Assembly: GCA_020831625.1 (NCBI GenBank)
Contig: JAFIGD010000013.1
Coordinates: 35,075 to 99,074, forward strand
DNA: 64,000 bases
From: Verrucomicrobiota bacterium
GTDB lineage: Bacteria; Verrucomicrobiota; Kiritimatiellia; SS1-B-03-39; UBA6053
Direction: 5' to 3'
Part shown: positions 17,641 through 26,489 of the stretch, one piece after another
Layout: the number at the start of each line of letters is the position of its first letter
How positions within the stretch are numbered: the first letter of the stretch is position 1
The notes under the pieces: model-generated
Database searches by the model: none
What the model was told of the DNA's origin: nothing
Seen by the model: the letters and a program-made list of their open reading frames with translations, nothing else
Translations under genes and position numbers: made by a program

Positions 17641-18845
17641 TTGAGGCCTCCGATGAAGCGCTCAATGCGGGTGACCGCGACCTTGAGCTGGTCCATCGAG
17701 GTGGCGTAGCAGCAGCGCAGGTGGCCCTCGCCGCAGACACCGAAGGCGGTTCCGGGAACGGCGGCGACCTGCTCCTGCTCGAGAAGTTTGATGGCGAATT
17801 CTTTGGCGGTGATGCCGAAACCGCGGATTTCCGGGAACATGTAGAAGGCGCCTTCGGGTTTTTGGCAGTTGAGGCCCATGCTCACAAAGGAGGCGTGGAG
17901 GAAATTGCGGCGGCGCCAGTAGGATTCTTTCATCTCCTGGATGTCGCGCTCGGGGTGGCGGAGGGCCTCGTAGGCGGCCTCCTGGCTCATGACCGGAGCG
18001 CAGAGCATGGTGTACTGGTGGATTTTCATCATCGCCTCGGTCAGTTCGGGCGGGGCGCAGGCGAAGCCGATGCGCCAGCCGGTCATGGCCAGGGCTTTGG
18101 AGAAGCCGTGGAGGAAAATGGTGCGGTCGCGCATGCCGGGCATGGCGGCGATGCTCACGTGGGGACGGTCGTAGGTGAGTTCGGCGTAAATTTCGTCGGT
18201 GATGACGATAAGGTCTTTTTCGACCGCGAGTTCGGCGATGCCTTTGACGTCTTCGGCGCTGAGTCCGCCCCCGGTGGGGTTGTTGGGGAAGTTGAGGATG
18301 AGCAACTTGGTGCGGTCGGTGATGAGCGGGCGCAGGCGTTCGGCGGTGACGCGGAAGTTGTCCCCTGCGGAGGTCTCGAGAATCACTGGTTTGGCGTGGG
18401 CCAGGGTGATGAGCGGACGGTAGGAGACGTAGCAGGGCTCGTGGTAGATCACCTCGTCGCCCGGATTGCAGAGGGCGCGGATGGCGAGATCGAGGGCTTC
18501 GCTGACACCGACGGTGATGAGGATTTCTCTGTCCGGATTGTAGCTGGGGCCGAAGGTGCGTTCCACATAACCGCTGATGGCTTTGCGGAGCTTGGGCATG
18601 CCGAGGTTGGAGGTGTAGCCGGTTTGTCCCTGCTCAAGGGAATACATCGCGCCTTCGCGGATGTGCCAGGGGGTGGTGAAATCCGGTTCGCCAACCCCGA
18701 GGCTGATGACCTCTTTCATCTGGGAGACGATGTCGAAGAAATCGCGGATGCCGGAGCGCGGCAGATCGACCACGGTGGTGGCCAGGCGGTCGCGAAGGGG
18801 CTTGAAAGGGGAGGGGGAATCAGGGAGAGACTTGGAGACGTTCAT
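17637..18845 (-). CDS. PLP-dependent aminotransferase, class I/II (AAT fold I)
   Basis: 402 residues. VISLGVGEPDF, NFPNNPTGGG, ITDEIYAELTYD, the Schiff-base lysine in FSKALAMTGWRIG and the carboxylate-binding Arg near LRCCYATS all fit fold-type I aspartate/aromatic aminotransferases. It moves an amino group between an amino acid and a 2-oxo acid; the substrate is not readable. The gene overlaps the Lrp-type regulator by 26 nt upstream and the GHMP kinase by 4 nt downstream, so all are probably co-transcribed, with the regulator likely sensing an amino acid. Confidence 0.9.
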   Translation of the reverse strand: MNVSKSLPDSPSPFKPLRDRLATTVVDLPRSGIRDFFDIVSQMKEVISLGVGEPDFTTPWHIREGAMYSLEQGQTGYTSNLGMPKLRKAISGYVERTFGPSYNPDREILITVGVSEALDLAIRALCNPGDEVIYHEPCYVSYRPLITLAHAKPVILETSAGDNFRVTAERLRPLITDRTKLLILNFPNNPTGGGLSAEDVKGIAELAVEKDLIVITDEIYAELTYDRPHVSIAAMPGMRDRTIFLHGFSKALAMTGWRIGFACAPPELTEAMMKIHQYTMLCAPVMSQEAAYEALRHPERDIQEMKESYWRRRNFLHASFVSMGLNCQKPEGAFYMFPEIRGFGITAKEFAIKLLEQEQVAAVPGTAFGVCGEGHLRCCYATSMDQLKVAVTRIERFIGGLK

Positions 18846-19299
18846 GAGGTTGATCTTTTTCCATCAGCACGCCGTGGTGCTTGTAGGTTTTGAGACGGAA
18901 GTGGGTGGCGGTGCCGGTGACACCGGGAATGGAGGAGAGGCGGGCGCTGACGAAGGTGGCCACGGTGCGCAGATCCGGGCCTTCGACAAAGAGCATGAGG
19001 TCGTACTGACCCGACATGAGGTACATGGAGGTGACCTCAGGATACCGGCAGATGCGGGAGGCGATGTGGTCGAAGCCGCCCTCGCGTTCGGGGGTGACTT
19101 TGACCTCGATCACGGCGGTGACCTGGTCGGCCTCAAGCTTGTCCTCGTTGACGATGGCCTGGTAGGCGCGGATGACGCCGGTTTTTTCCAGTTCGGCAAT
19201 GGCGGCGGCGACCTCCTCGACAGACATGTCGAGCTGCAGCGCGGCATCTTCGAGCGGAATGCGGGCGTTTTCCTGTAAAAGTGCGATAAGTCGGTCCAT
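18820..19299 (-). CDS. Lrp/AsnC-family transcriptional regulator
   Basis: 159 residues from the ATG at 19299, preceded by a GGAG site at good spacing; a TTG at 19311 in frame is less likely. The N-terminal winged HTH (IPLEDAALQLDMSVEEVAAAIAELEKTGVIRAY) is followed by a RAM/ACT-like effector domain (VTAVIEVKVTPE ... VTSMYLMSGQYDLMLFVEG). Lrp-type proteins bind DNA as multimers and respond to amino acids. First gene of the chain with the aminotransferase, so autoregulation and control of that operon are inferred. Confidence 0.9.
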   Translation of the reverse strand: MDRLIALLQENARIPLEDAALQLDMSVEEVAAAIAELEKTGVIRAYQAIVNEDKLEADQVTAVIEVKVTPEREGGFDHIASRICRYPEVTSMYLMSGQYDLMLFVEGPDLRTVATFVSARLSSIPGVTGTATHFRLKTYKHHGVLMEKDQPHERLQVSP

Positions 19300-19500
19300 G
19301 GGAGTCTCCAATTCTAAGGCCGGGGTTGGAAGGCGTTATCTATCGGATTTCCGGATTCTTGCAAGGGATTTCCGAAGTCGGTGACGGTTTACACCTTCTC
19401 GAATTGAACATGATGCGGGTGCAATCGCGTCAGCCGGCGGTGGCCGCCCCCCGTGGGTGTTCGTTTTGTCCGTATTTAAATCGGCAGCCGGTGTGAGCCT

Positions 19501-21375
19501 TTACGGTAGGCTCACCTCTATTTTGAAAAAGACTGGGCCGGTTTCGGGCGGAGTAATCACGGAGGCCTCAGACCAACTGTCCGGATCGGTAAGGTCACCG
19601 GTCCAATAAATGGTGTATATCCGGGCCTCTCCCAAATCCGGCTCGAATACCGGGAGGCCCTGTTCGTTCAAACCGACGATTCGGAAGAGGTCTGTTCCCA
19701 TCGGGGTTAATCCGGCCAGCCAGATTTGACGAACCGTGAGGGTCATCCCGCTGCGGCTGTCGTCACTTTCACCCGTGGTTCCTCCGGGATAGCTTTGCAG
19801 GGCGAGCCATTCCGCGAAGGGGTCGTCCTCAAGGGGCTGCAAACGGAGTTCATTGCCGACAATCAATATCTCCCGGCCCTCCGGGACTGTGAACGATGCG
19901 CCCGAAAGATCGATTTGTCCACCGACAGTTGCCAGGAGATGGCTTTCTTCCGTTAATGCAACATCGGTTTGGAGCACCAGGGTTCCGGAGAGGATCAGAT
20001 CTCCGCTGACCGCCAGGGTCGGGACCCCGGTATACTGCAGGATTAAACCGCCGGCGATATTCGCCGACGCGAGATGGAATGTTGCGCCCTGCGGCGGCAG
20101 GAAGGAAACTTCGGCCCCGGAATGCACCTCCAGGTTAAGATAATCTCCGGTTCCGGCGAACCAGGAGGGGTTCCCGGCAAGCTGGACCACTCCGATCTTG
20201 GGATCGGTATGGAAGCGGATGCCGCCCTGTGCCACCCGCATGACCGTTCCGGGTCCGTAGGCCTGGGTCCCCTTGAGGATAAAATCTGCAGGTCCGGTTT
20301 TGGTGAAGGTGATGTTTTCTTCGCCGGCCCGTGTCGAGAAGCCGATATTCACTCCTGGATGCCAAAGGCCGTCAAAGGTCAGGTCCTCTTCGGTGTTCAG
20401 GGTCCAGTTGCGAATGAAATAGATCCCGCCGTCATAGAACTGCGGGCCTCCCCGCACGATCCACACTGGATCCGGCTCGTTCCCCGTCCCCTCAAAGTTC
20501 CAGAGCCCGTGGTGGGTGTAGCTTTTCGGGGCCCCGGTATATTTATGGACGCTGGCCAGATTTTGGGTGGAATGGGTAATGGTTGTGCCGCTTGTGGTTC
20601 GCCAAGTGGAAAGGCCGCCAACGGGTTTCACATAGGAGCCGTCGCCGGGATCGTCTTCGGGTTTGGCGAAAGGGTAGGTGTCCTCGCGTACGGACGGATC
20701 CGCAAGATCGGCGTTGAAATCGGGATGCATTTCAAAGATCGCGGTGATGTCGGCGGGCCAGACCCTGAATGGTCTGGCATTTACCAGGTCGGAGCGGTTA
20801 TTGTTCACTTGCGCGTTCGGACCAAAGATCACATGCGAATCGGGTGCTTGGTGAATGTCGAAATCATCTCCCCAGGCCTCTATGACACCGTCGAGGGTCA
20901 GGGGAGCGCTTCCGGCAATCTCCAAGCGGCCCCGGCTTTGTTGGCCGTTGAGGCGCAAATTCCATTCGACCGTCTGTGCGGAGACGTTGTCAAAGCGCAG
21001 ACCGGATGTGTTGCCCCCGCCGGTGCGGTCGAATCGAACCGTGCCGCCGCCTGTGGTCTCTCCGGTGACGGTAAGCACCTGATTCCCTCCGCCGATCCGA
21101 ATCCGCGCGCCCTCCTGAATATGCAGGCCGCCGGTGATGACGGAGGCGTTCAGGGCGGGATCGCCCAGCAAAATCACCGCATCCCATCCGTCCTGCCAAA
21201 TCTGACCGACCCCGGATAATTCAGGGGTGTCATACCAGGATGCGGTGCCGACCCAGTTTGCCGTGCCTCCGCCCCAGTATCGGCTTCCGGGGCTGGACCC
21301 CGGCTCCCATGCCGCGGCATGTTCATGAACTGAAAGGAGGAGGATTCCGAAGTAAAAGAGAGTTAAACGCCGCAT
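19501..21375 (-). CDS. Secreted beta-strand-rich protein (autotransporter-passenger-like)
   Basis: 624 residues. The signal peptide is MRRLTLFYFGILLLSVHEHAAA. The body is rich in short G/T/S/V strands (ITGGLHIQEGARIRIGGGNQVLTVTGETTGGGTVRF ...) typical of right-handed beta-helix passengers with autotransporter-associated strand repeats. No C-terminal autotransporter barrel and no PEP-CTERM motif is seen. The C-terminal ~80 residues (GTDLFRIVGLNEQGLPVFEPDLG ... FFKIEVSLP) form a compact domain I associate with exported proteins of PVC bacteria. Probably a surface or periplasmic protein; function unknown. Lower GC than the neighbouring housekeeping genes. Confidence 0.75.
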   Translation of the reverse strand: MRRLTLFYFGILLLSVHEHAAAWEPGSSPGSRYWGGGTANWVGTASWYDTPELSGVGQIWQDGWDAVILLGDPALNASVITGGLHIQEGARIRIGGGNQVLTVTGETTGGGTVRFDRTGGGNTSGLRFDNVSAQTVEWNLRLNGQQSRGRLEIAGSAPLTLDGVIEAWGDDFDIHQAPDSHVIFGPNAQVNNNRSDLVNARPFRVWPADITAIFEMHPDFNADLADPSVREDTYPFAKPEDDPGDGSYVKPVGGLSTWRTTSGTTITHSTQNLASVHKYTGAPKSYTHHGLWNFEGTGNEPDPVWIVRGGPQFYDGGIYFIRNWTLNTEEDLTFDGLWHPGVNIGFSTRAGEENITFTKTGPADFILKGTQAYGPGTVMRVAQGGIRFHTDPKIGVVQLAGNPSWFAGTGDYLNLEVHSGAEVSFLPPQGATFHLASANIAGGLILQYTGVPTLAVSGDLILSGTLVLQTDVALTEESHLLATVGGQIDLSGASFTVPEGREILIVGNELRLQPLEDDPFAEWLALQSYPGGTTGESDDSRSGMTLTVRQIWLAGLTPMGTDLFRIVGLNEQGLPVFEPDLGEARIYTIYWTGDLTDPDSWSEASVITPPETGPVFFKIEVSLP

Positions 21376-21828
21376 GTGCGTCTCCAGTTGAGTATTCTAT
21401 CAGGAGAACTTTAAACCATTCAGGACGAAAAGTACAACTTCATTCGTTCCAATCCTTGAACGGCACGGAAGAGGTCGAACAAACCGGACCTTTCCGGACC
21501 CCTCAGGGCGAAGCGGCTTCTCTATTTCCGGTTCGGTCAGGATATTCCAGAGGGATTTCTGGAGGCGAACCGATGGAATTGGACAATCACTGTGCAATAT
21601 CCTGAAAAAGCATTGCATATCTGTTTGTCTGAATTCAGACAAACGTCCGAATTAAGAATGTGGTAATGTTCAGGGTTTTTTGATAAGGTGTTCTTTCTCA
21701 GATTAGCCTGTAAAGTGTATGAATTGTTATACGGAGATTATTTTTATGGTGTTTATACAAAAAGTTTCATTTCGTTATCCGCCGTGTCCGCGGAAAGCAT
21801 ATTCTTTAGTGGCTCGGCTTGGTTGGGT
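21376..21828. other. AT-rich intergenic region upstream of the sulfatase operon
   Basis: About 450 nt between divergent transcripts. It is AT-rich and contains the palindrome at 21623-21644. An open frame from 21688 into the phosphoesterase gene has no plausible N-terminus and is taken as leader. Confidence 0.5.
21623..21644. promoter_or_regulatory. 22-bp perfect palindrome, possible operator
   Basis: Half-site GTTTGTCTGAA followed by its exact complement. It lies ~185 nt upstream of the phosphoesterase-sulfatase operon and ~250 nt upstream of the divergent secreted protein gene. No T run follows, so an operator is more likely than a terminator. Confidence 0.45.
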
Positions 21829-22599
21829 ATGAAAATTCTGATTCTCAGCGATCTGCATCTTGTTTCTCCCGCGGACCCGCACCTGAAACAGCACGCGCAG
21901 CGGGCGCATTTCGCAGAGGCGCGGAGGCATTTGCCCGCGCTGCGGAACGCCATCGGGCGGGAATCTTCCGATTTTTTGATTTCCCTGGGCGATTTGGTGG
22001 ACTGGTACAGCGATGAAAACCGGGATTTTGCGCTGGAATTCTTAGAGTCCCTCCATCTGCCCTGGGCCATGACCCCAGGTAACCATGACGGATCTTCTCC
22101 CGATGCCGCAACCGCGTCCCCGGGCCTGGGCGGCTGGGAGGCGGCCGGGGTGGAGGTTCACAACCGGAAAATGGAACTGGACGGCCTGCATGGGTATCTC
22201 ATCAACAGCCACAATGCCGACGTTCCGCCTGAAACCGAGGCCTGGTTGCGTGAGGCGCTGGAGCCGGGGCCTGTGAACGCGGTGTTTACCCATGTGCCGC
22301 CCGACACGCCGGAGACGCGGGCCGCGATTCTCGCGCGGGAGCCGCATCGGAATCTGAAGAAATACGTGCAGAGTCATGCACCCGGACTGTTTGAAAACGC
22401 GATGGCGGGGAAGGTGGATGTGGTCTGGAGCGGTCATCTTCACTTCCACACCACCGCGCGCATTGGCAAAACGCGTTTCAACATCCTGCCGCTCTCCATT
22501 CATGCCCACGGCAAAACCTATCCGGAGCAGGGTCAATTTCATGTGGTGGACACTCAAACCCTGGAATCCCGGCACATATTTTTTGAACCCAACTCTTAA
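21829..22599 (+). CDS. Calcineurin-like metallophosphoesterase
   Basis: 256 residues from the ATG at 21829 (MKILILSDLHLVS). The dimetal motifs are in order: SDLHL (D-x-H), GDLVDW (GD), GNHD, a His in THVPPD and GHLHFH. The family includes CpdA-type cyclic-nucleotide phosphodiesterases and many phosphomonoesterases; the substrate cannot be told. No signal peptide. It leads the operon with the sulfatase 15 nt downstream, so it may process a phosphorylated product of the same degradation route (inference). Confidence 0.85.
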   Translation: MKILILSDLHLVSPADPHLKQHAQRAHFAEARRHLPALRNAIGRESSDFLISLGDLVDWYSDENRDFALEFLESLHLPWAMTPGNHDGSSPDAATASPGLGGWEAAGVEVHNRKMELDGLHGYLINSHNADVPPETEAWLREALEPGPVNAVFTHVPPDTPETRAAILAREPHRNLKKYVQSHAPGLFENAMAGKVDVVWSGHLHFHTTARIGKTRFNILPLSIHAHGKTYPEQGQFHVVDTQTLESRHIFFEPNS

Positions 22600-22614
22600 A
22601 AATCTGAACCCGCT

Positions 22615-24045
22615 ATGAATCTTCTTTTTCTGTTTACCGACGAGCAACGGCGCGACACCCTTTCCTGTTACGGCAATGACTTTGTGCACATGCCGAATCT
22701 CAATGCTCTGGCCGATCAGGCCTGCGTTTTTGACAACGCCCACTGCACCAATCCCGTTTGCACGCCTTCACGGGGATCTTTGATGACCGGGCTGTATCCC
22801 CACGCCCACGGCGCGGTGGGCAACAACGTGCCCTTGAACGCCGACGCGCGCTGCCTGCCGGAACTGCTCCCGCCTTCAGAACGCGGGGACTATCGCGTCG
22901 AATACAACGGAAAATGGCATCTGGGCGACGAACTCTACGCCCAACACGGCTATGAACGCTTTGTTTCCATCGAAGACATCTACTGGCCGCATTTCAGCGA
23001 ACGGCGGGATGCGTCCGACCGCAGCGACTACCATCACTGGCTCCTCTCCAAGGGCTTTACGCTGGGGAATTTGGACAGTTTTTCGAGAGAATTTGAGGCC
23101 CAGTTGCCGGAGGAATTCTGCAAACCTAAATTCCAGGCGGATCACGCCTGCCGTTTTATCGAGGAAAACAAAGGCCGTCCCTGGATGCTGACCGTCAGTA
23201 TGCTGGAGCCGCACATGCCTTTCTTCGGCTGCCGCGACGGGCAGTACGATCCTGACACGGTGCCGATGTTCTCCAATTTCGACCACGTGCCCGGCGAAAC
23301 ACCCGGTAGCGGTCCCGTGCCTGGGCACATCCTTCAAAGCATTCAGCGCTGGCGGGACGAGGGCTACGAACATCTCGATCTGAACTCGGAGGCGGGGTGG
23401 CGTCAGATGACCGCCCAGTATCTCGGGCTCTGTTCGCTCATCGACACCCATATGGGACGCATTTTGGAGGCCCTGAAGCAGACCGGTCAGGAGGAGGACA
23501 CCCTGGTGGTCTTCACCAGCGACCATGGTGAAATGATGGGCAGTCACCGCATGTTGGCGAAAAAATTTCTCTATCACGAATCCAGCGGGATTCCACTGAT
23601 CATCCGTCTGCCGGGGCAGAAAAAAGGGGTTCACCTGAATGGCCCGGCCAGCCAGATTGATCTGGTGCCGACACTGTTGGATTTGCTGGGTCATGATGTG
23701 CCCGAAGGCCTGCACGGCCGCTCGCTGGCGTCCTGTCTGCGGGCGGCGGCGGCGTCCGGAAGGCCGGAAGCGGATCTCGGCGGCGCGCAGTCCGACTGTG
23801 TGATCGTGCAGCGCGAATTTTCGCGCTCCATTCTTTCTCCCGACGGCTGGCGCTATTCCATGTATGCTCCGGCCCGGGAATGGGAACTGTTCAACCTTAA
23901 TGACGATCCCATGGAAACCCGGAATCTCGCCGATGATCCAAAGCATCTGGAACGGGCGCTGGATCTACATGATCAACTTCTCGCCTGGCAACAGCGCACC
24001 GGCGATAGATTGGAACTGCCGAAACCTGAAACGTGGAAACAATAA
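22615..24045 (+). CDS. Type I sulfatase (formylglycine-dependent)
   Basis: 476 residues, alkaline-phosphatase superfamily. N-terminal LLFLFTDEQRRDTLSCYG carries metal-binding Asp; the formylglycine site is CTPSRGSLMTG (C-x-P-S-R), the Cys form matured by FGE or anSME. VVFTSDHGEMMGSH supplies the second Asp/His metal site. Such enzymes hydrolyse sulfate esters of polysaccharides or small molecules. No obvious signal peptide, so it may act in the cytoplasm or periplasm on imported oligosaccharides. Same operon as the phosphoesterase and the two propeller proteins. Confidence 0.93.
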   Translation: MNLLFLFTDEQRRDTLSCYGNDFVHMPNLNALADQACVFDNAHCTNPVCTPSRGSLMTGLYPHAHGAVGNNVPLNADARCLPELLPPSERGDYRVEYNGKWHLGDELYAQHGYERFVSIEDIYWPHFSERRDASDRSDYHHWLLSKGFTLGNLDSFSREFEAQLPEEFCKPKFQADHACRFIEENKGRPWMLTVSMLEPHMPFFGCRDGQYDPDTVPMFSNFDHVPGETPGSGPVPGHILQSIQRWRDEGYEHLDLNSEAGWRQMTAQYLGLCSLIDTHMGRILEALKQTGQEEDTLVVFTSDHGEMMGSHRMLAKKFLYHESSGIPLIIRLPGQKKGVHLNGPASQIDLVPTLLDLLGHDVPEGLHGRSLASCLRAAAASGRPEADLGGAQSDCVIVQREFSRSILSPDGWRYSMYAPAREWELFNLNDDPMETRNLADDPKHLERALDLHDQLLAWQQRTGDRLELPKPETWKQ

Positions 24046-24063
24046 ATGAATAAGGACCTCAGA

Positions 24064-26463
24064 ATGGATATGCCTCACTCAACCCCTTTCCGGAATCTTG
24101 CCGGAGCCCTTTTCACGCTCACCGCCCTGAGTGCGCAGGCGGGCGAATGGACCCACCGCACCGCCCATAATTTCGCGCTGCCCGTGTCGGAGGAGATTCG
24201 ACTCACGGATCGGGTGCACCTGGTGCGTCCGGCCTGGGAATATGCTGTGCACACCGGTATTGGGAAAGGCGGGTCGGGCACCGCGATCGACGTGTTAGAC
24301 CAGGGGTTTGAACCGACCTTTGGCGATACAGCCTCCACCCTTGTGGCCGACGGGGTTTATCTGGTGTCCTGGTCCGAGGCGACCGGAGACGTGGTTGCCC
24401 GCCCGGAGAGCATCACCGACCGCTACTATCGCGGAGAGGAAAATTACGAGGCACTGGCGGAGACGTATTTCCGTATCGACGCCAATTGGAACACCCTCGC
24501 GCTGGATGCTGACACTGGCAAAAAGCTCTGGCGGGTGTCCGAGCCCTCCGCCTCGATGAATTTTGTCAGCAGTAAGCGCGGGCATAACGGGATCGATCCC
24601 GCCGCAGGCAACGGCGTGTATGTGACCGCCACCGTGACCGGACGAATTTTCGCGTATGACATCCGGACCGGTGAGAAACGCTGGGAAGGGGATGTAGGCG
24701 AGTGGCACGAACGGGCCGAAGCCTTCAAAGCCGAGGCGCTGGCGGAGCGGAATATTCCCGGAGTCGGAGACGGCATGTTCGGCTATCTCCGCCCCGGGCT
24801 GGTGGTGGTGGACGGTGTCGCGGTGGTCCCGGATCTTCGTGAAGGGCTGATCGGATTCGATGTCGCCACCGGTGAGGAACGGTGGCGGATTCAAGAAAGC
24901 GTGAACAACCGGCAGGGCAGCCCGCGCCTGTGGACGCATGAAGGGAAATCATATTTACTGACGCATCAGAACCGCAGGGAGAACGCGGTGTATTTGATCG
25001 ACCCCGCCGACGGGACGCTGGTTTGGAAAGCGGAAACCGGTTATAATCCAGGGGATTTGATTATGGGAGAGGGTATGGTCATGCTGAATCCGGACAGCAA
25101 CCGCCGGAATCCGGCCCTGCTGGCCGCATACCGGATCACGCTGGACGGGCTGGAAAAACAGTGGCGGTTTGAGGATGAAGACCGGAACCGGGTGCCGGTG
25201 TTGCCCGACCGCGGCGCGGAGCGCAAAGGCGTCATGGATGACGGACGGCTTTATATCGCCATCGGACATCCGCACCGTGACCGTCACATGGCGGTTTTTG
25301 ATTTGGCGGGCGGAGAAGAACTCTGGCGCGGCGATGACCGGGTCAGCAACAATGTCGGCCTGCCGGTCAGCAAGGGGGATAAACTTTACTGGCAGGTGGA
25401 TTCCGCCCACTCGGGGGAATCCGGCATCTTTGTGTATCAGAAACATGAGGACGGCCGCATCGAAAATCTGGGCGAGGTCAACTACCGCTCGCTGGGCGTC
25501 CGTTTTCTCATTGATTATGAGTACACAATCGAGACGCCTTATGTGAATGGATTCCTTTTCCTGCGCGGGCGCACCAATCTGATGGCGGTGGATCTGCGGG
25601 AACCGATGATCCCCCCGGCCCGGGTTCAACTGGACGGTGCCTGGGGCGGTTACATTCACCCCGTGCATGCGGTTTGGGTCGCCAATGCGGACCGGGAAAT
25701 TGAACTCGGACGGGTGGAGGTGCCGATTCGCCGAGAACTGGGCGTGCCCGGCACCACCGCACGCCGTATCGATGTCTGGGACCGTTTTGAATTCGATGAA
25801 CCGCTGAAGCTCGGCGAAGCCTGGGACACCAACGCCACCCTTCATATGGCCGCTTTTTCCTGGCCCGCGCGGATTGTGATGGCGGAAGCCGAAGGCAACG
25901 AATGGCGGGGGCAGTGGACCCGGCACTTTCCCGGCTGGGCGGAAACGCTCACGTTAGATGGCACGCTTCATGAAAGCAGCGAAGGCGGCTACACCCGCCG
26001 CGGCTGGCCCACCGGATGGCTCGAAGACCAGCCGGTCACCTTCTTCAGTGATTTGGAGGACGGACAGGCGCGGGTGATCCTGCAGGTCCACGGCGCGCTG
26101 CCGCTGCAAGACGGCGGACGCCGCAATGTCACGATCTGTTTGGACCACGACGGCGAAAAGATCGTCAGTGCCGTGGCCGGAGGTTTTTCGTTCAACCAGT
26201 CTTATCACGAGGTCGATGCCTCCGGGCTGACCGTTACGCCCGAAGGCCTCAGCGGCGCGGCCCGCGTCATTCTCAACGGCGATCCGTGGATGCAGAATCC
26301 CGACTGGAAGAATGGCGGCTCGCTGATGGGGCTGCTGACCCTTCATGTCCAATTCGGCGATGCCAACGACGAGGGCGTGTACCCGGTTAGCGGCGACTGG
26401 TCCATCGAATGGGGTGTTTCCGGTGAACGGACCGGGAACATAAGCGCCACGCAGAATAAATGA
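24064..26463 (+). CDS. Exported PQQ-like beta-propeller protein, copy 1
   Basis: 799 residues from the ATG at 24064, which has an AAGGA site 7 nt upstream; an ATG at 24046 touching the sulfatase stop is possible. The signal peptide is LAGALFTLTALSAQA. Residues ~90-500 hold repeated blades with PQQ-type tryptophan docking patterns (ALDADTGKKLWRVSEP, AYDIRTGEKRWEGDVGE, GFDVATGEERWRIQES, LIDPADGTLVWKAETG). The C-terminal ~250 residues (WPARIVMAEAEGNEWRG ... GWPTGWLEDQPVTFFSDLEDG ... LNGDPWM) form an unknown conserved domain. Paralog of the next gene. Substrate or cofactor binding is unproven. Confidence 0.82.
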   Translation: MDMPHSTPFRNLAGALFTLTALSAQAGEWTHRTAHNFALPVSEEIRLTDRVHLVRPAWEYAVHTGIGKGGSGTAIDVLDQGFEPTFGDTASTLVADGVYLVSWSEATGDVVARPESITDRYYRGEENYEALAETYFRIDANWNTLALDADTGKKLWRVSEPSASMNFVSSKRGHNGIDPAAGNGVYVTATVTGRIFAYDIRTGEKRWEGDVGEWHERAEAFKAEALAERNIPGVGDGMFGYLRPGLVVVDGVAVVPDLREGLIGFDVATGEERWRIQESVNNRQGSPRLWTHEGKSYLLTHQNRRENAVYLIDPADGTLVWKAETGYNPGDLIMGEGMVMLNPDSNRRNPALLAAYRITLDGLEKQWRFEDEDRNRVPVLPDRGAERKGVMDDGRLYIAIGHPHRDRHMAVFDLAGGEELWRGDDRVSNNVGLPVSKGDKLYWQVDSAHSGESGIFVYQKHEDGRIENLGEVNYRSLGVRFLIDYEYTIETPYVNGFLFLRGRTNLMAVDLREPMIPPARVQLDGAWGGYIHPVHAVWVANADREIELGRVEVPIRRELGVPGTTARRIDVWDRFEFDEPLKLGEAWDTNATLHMAAFSWPARIVMAEAEGNEWRGQWTRHFPGWAETLTLDGTLHESSEGGYTRRGWPTGWLEDQPVTFFSDLEDGQARVILQVHGALPLQDGGRRNVTICLDHDGEKIVSAVAGGFSFNQSYHEVDASGLTVTPEGLSGAARVILNGDPWMQNPDWKNGGSLMGLLTLHVQFGDANDEGVYPVSGDWSIEWGVSGERTGNISATQNK

Positions 26464-26489
26464 TCAATGCCACATCACAATAGCCAACA

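Noticed and set aside
15229..17709. 826-residue open frame opposite the ABC exporter and GHMP kinase
   Set aside because: Shadow of two well-supported minus-strand genes; low-complexity and no recognisable domain.
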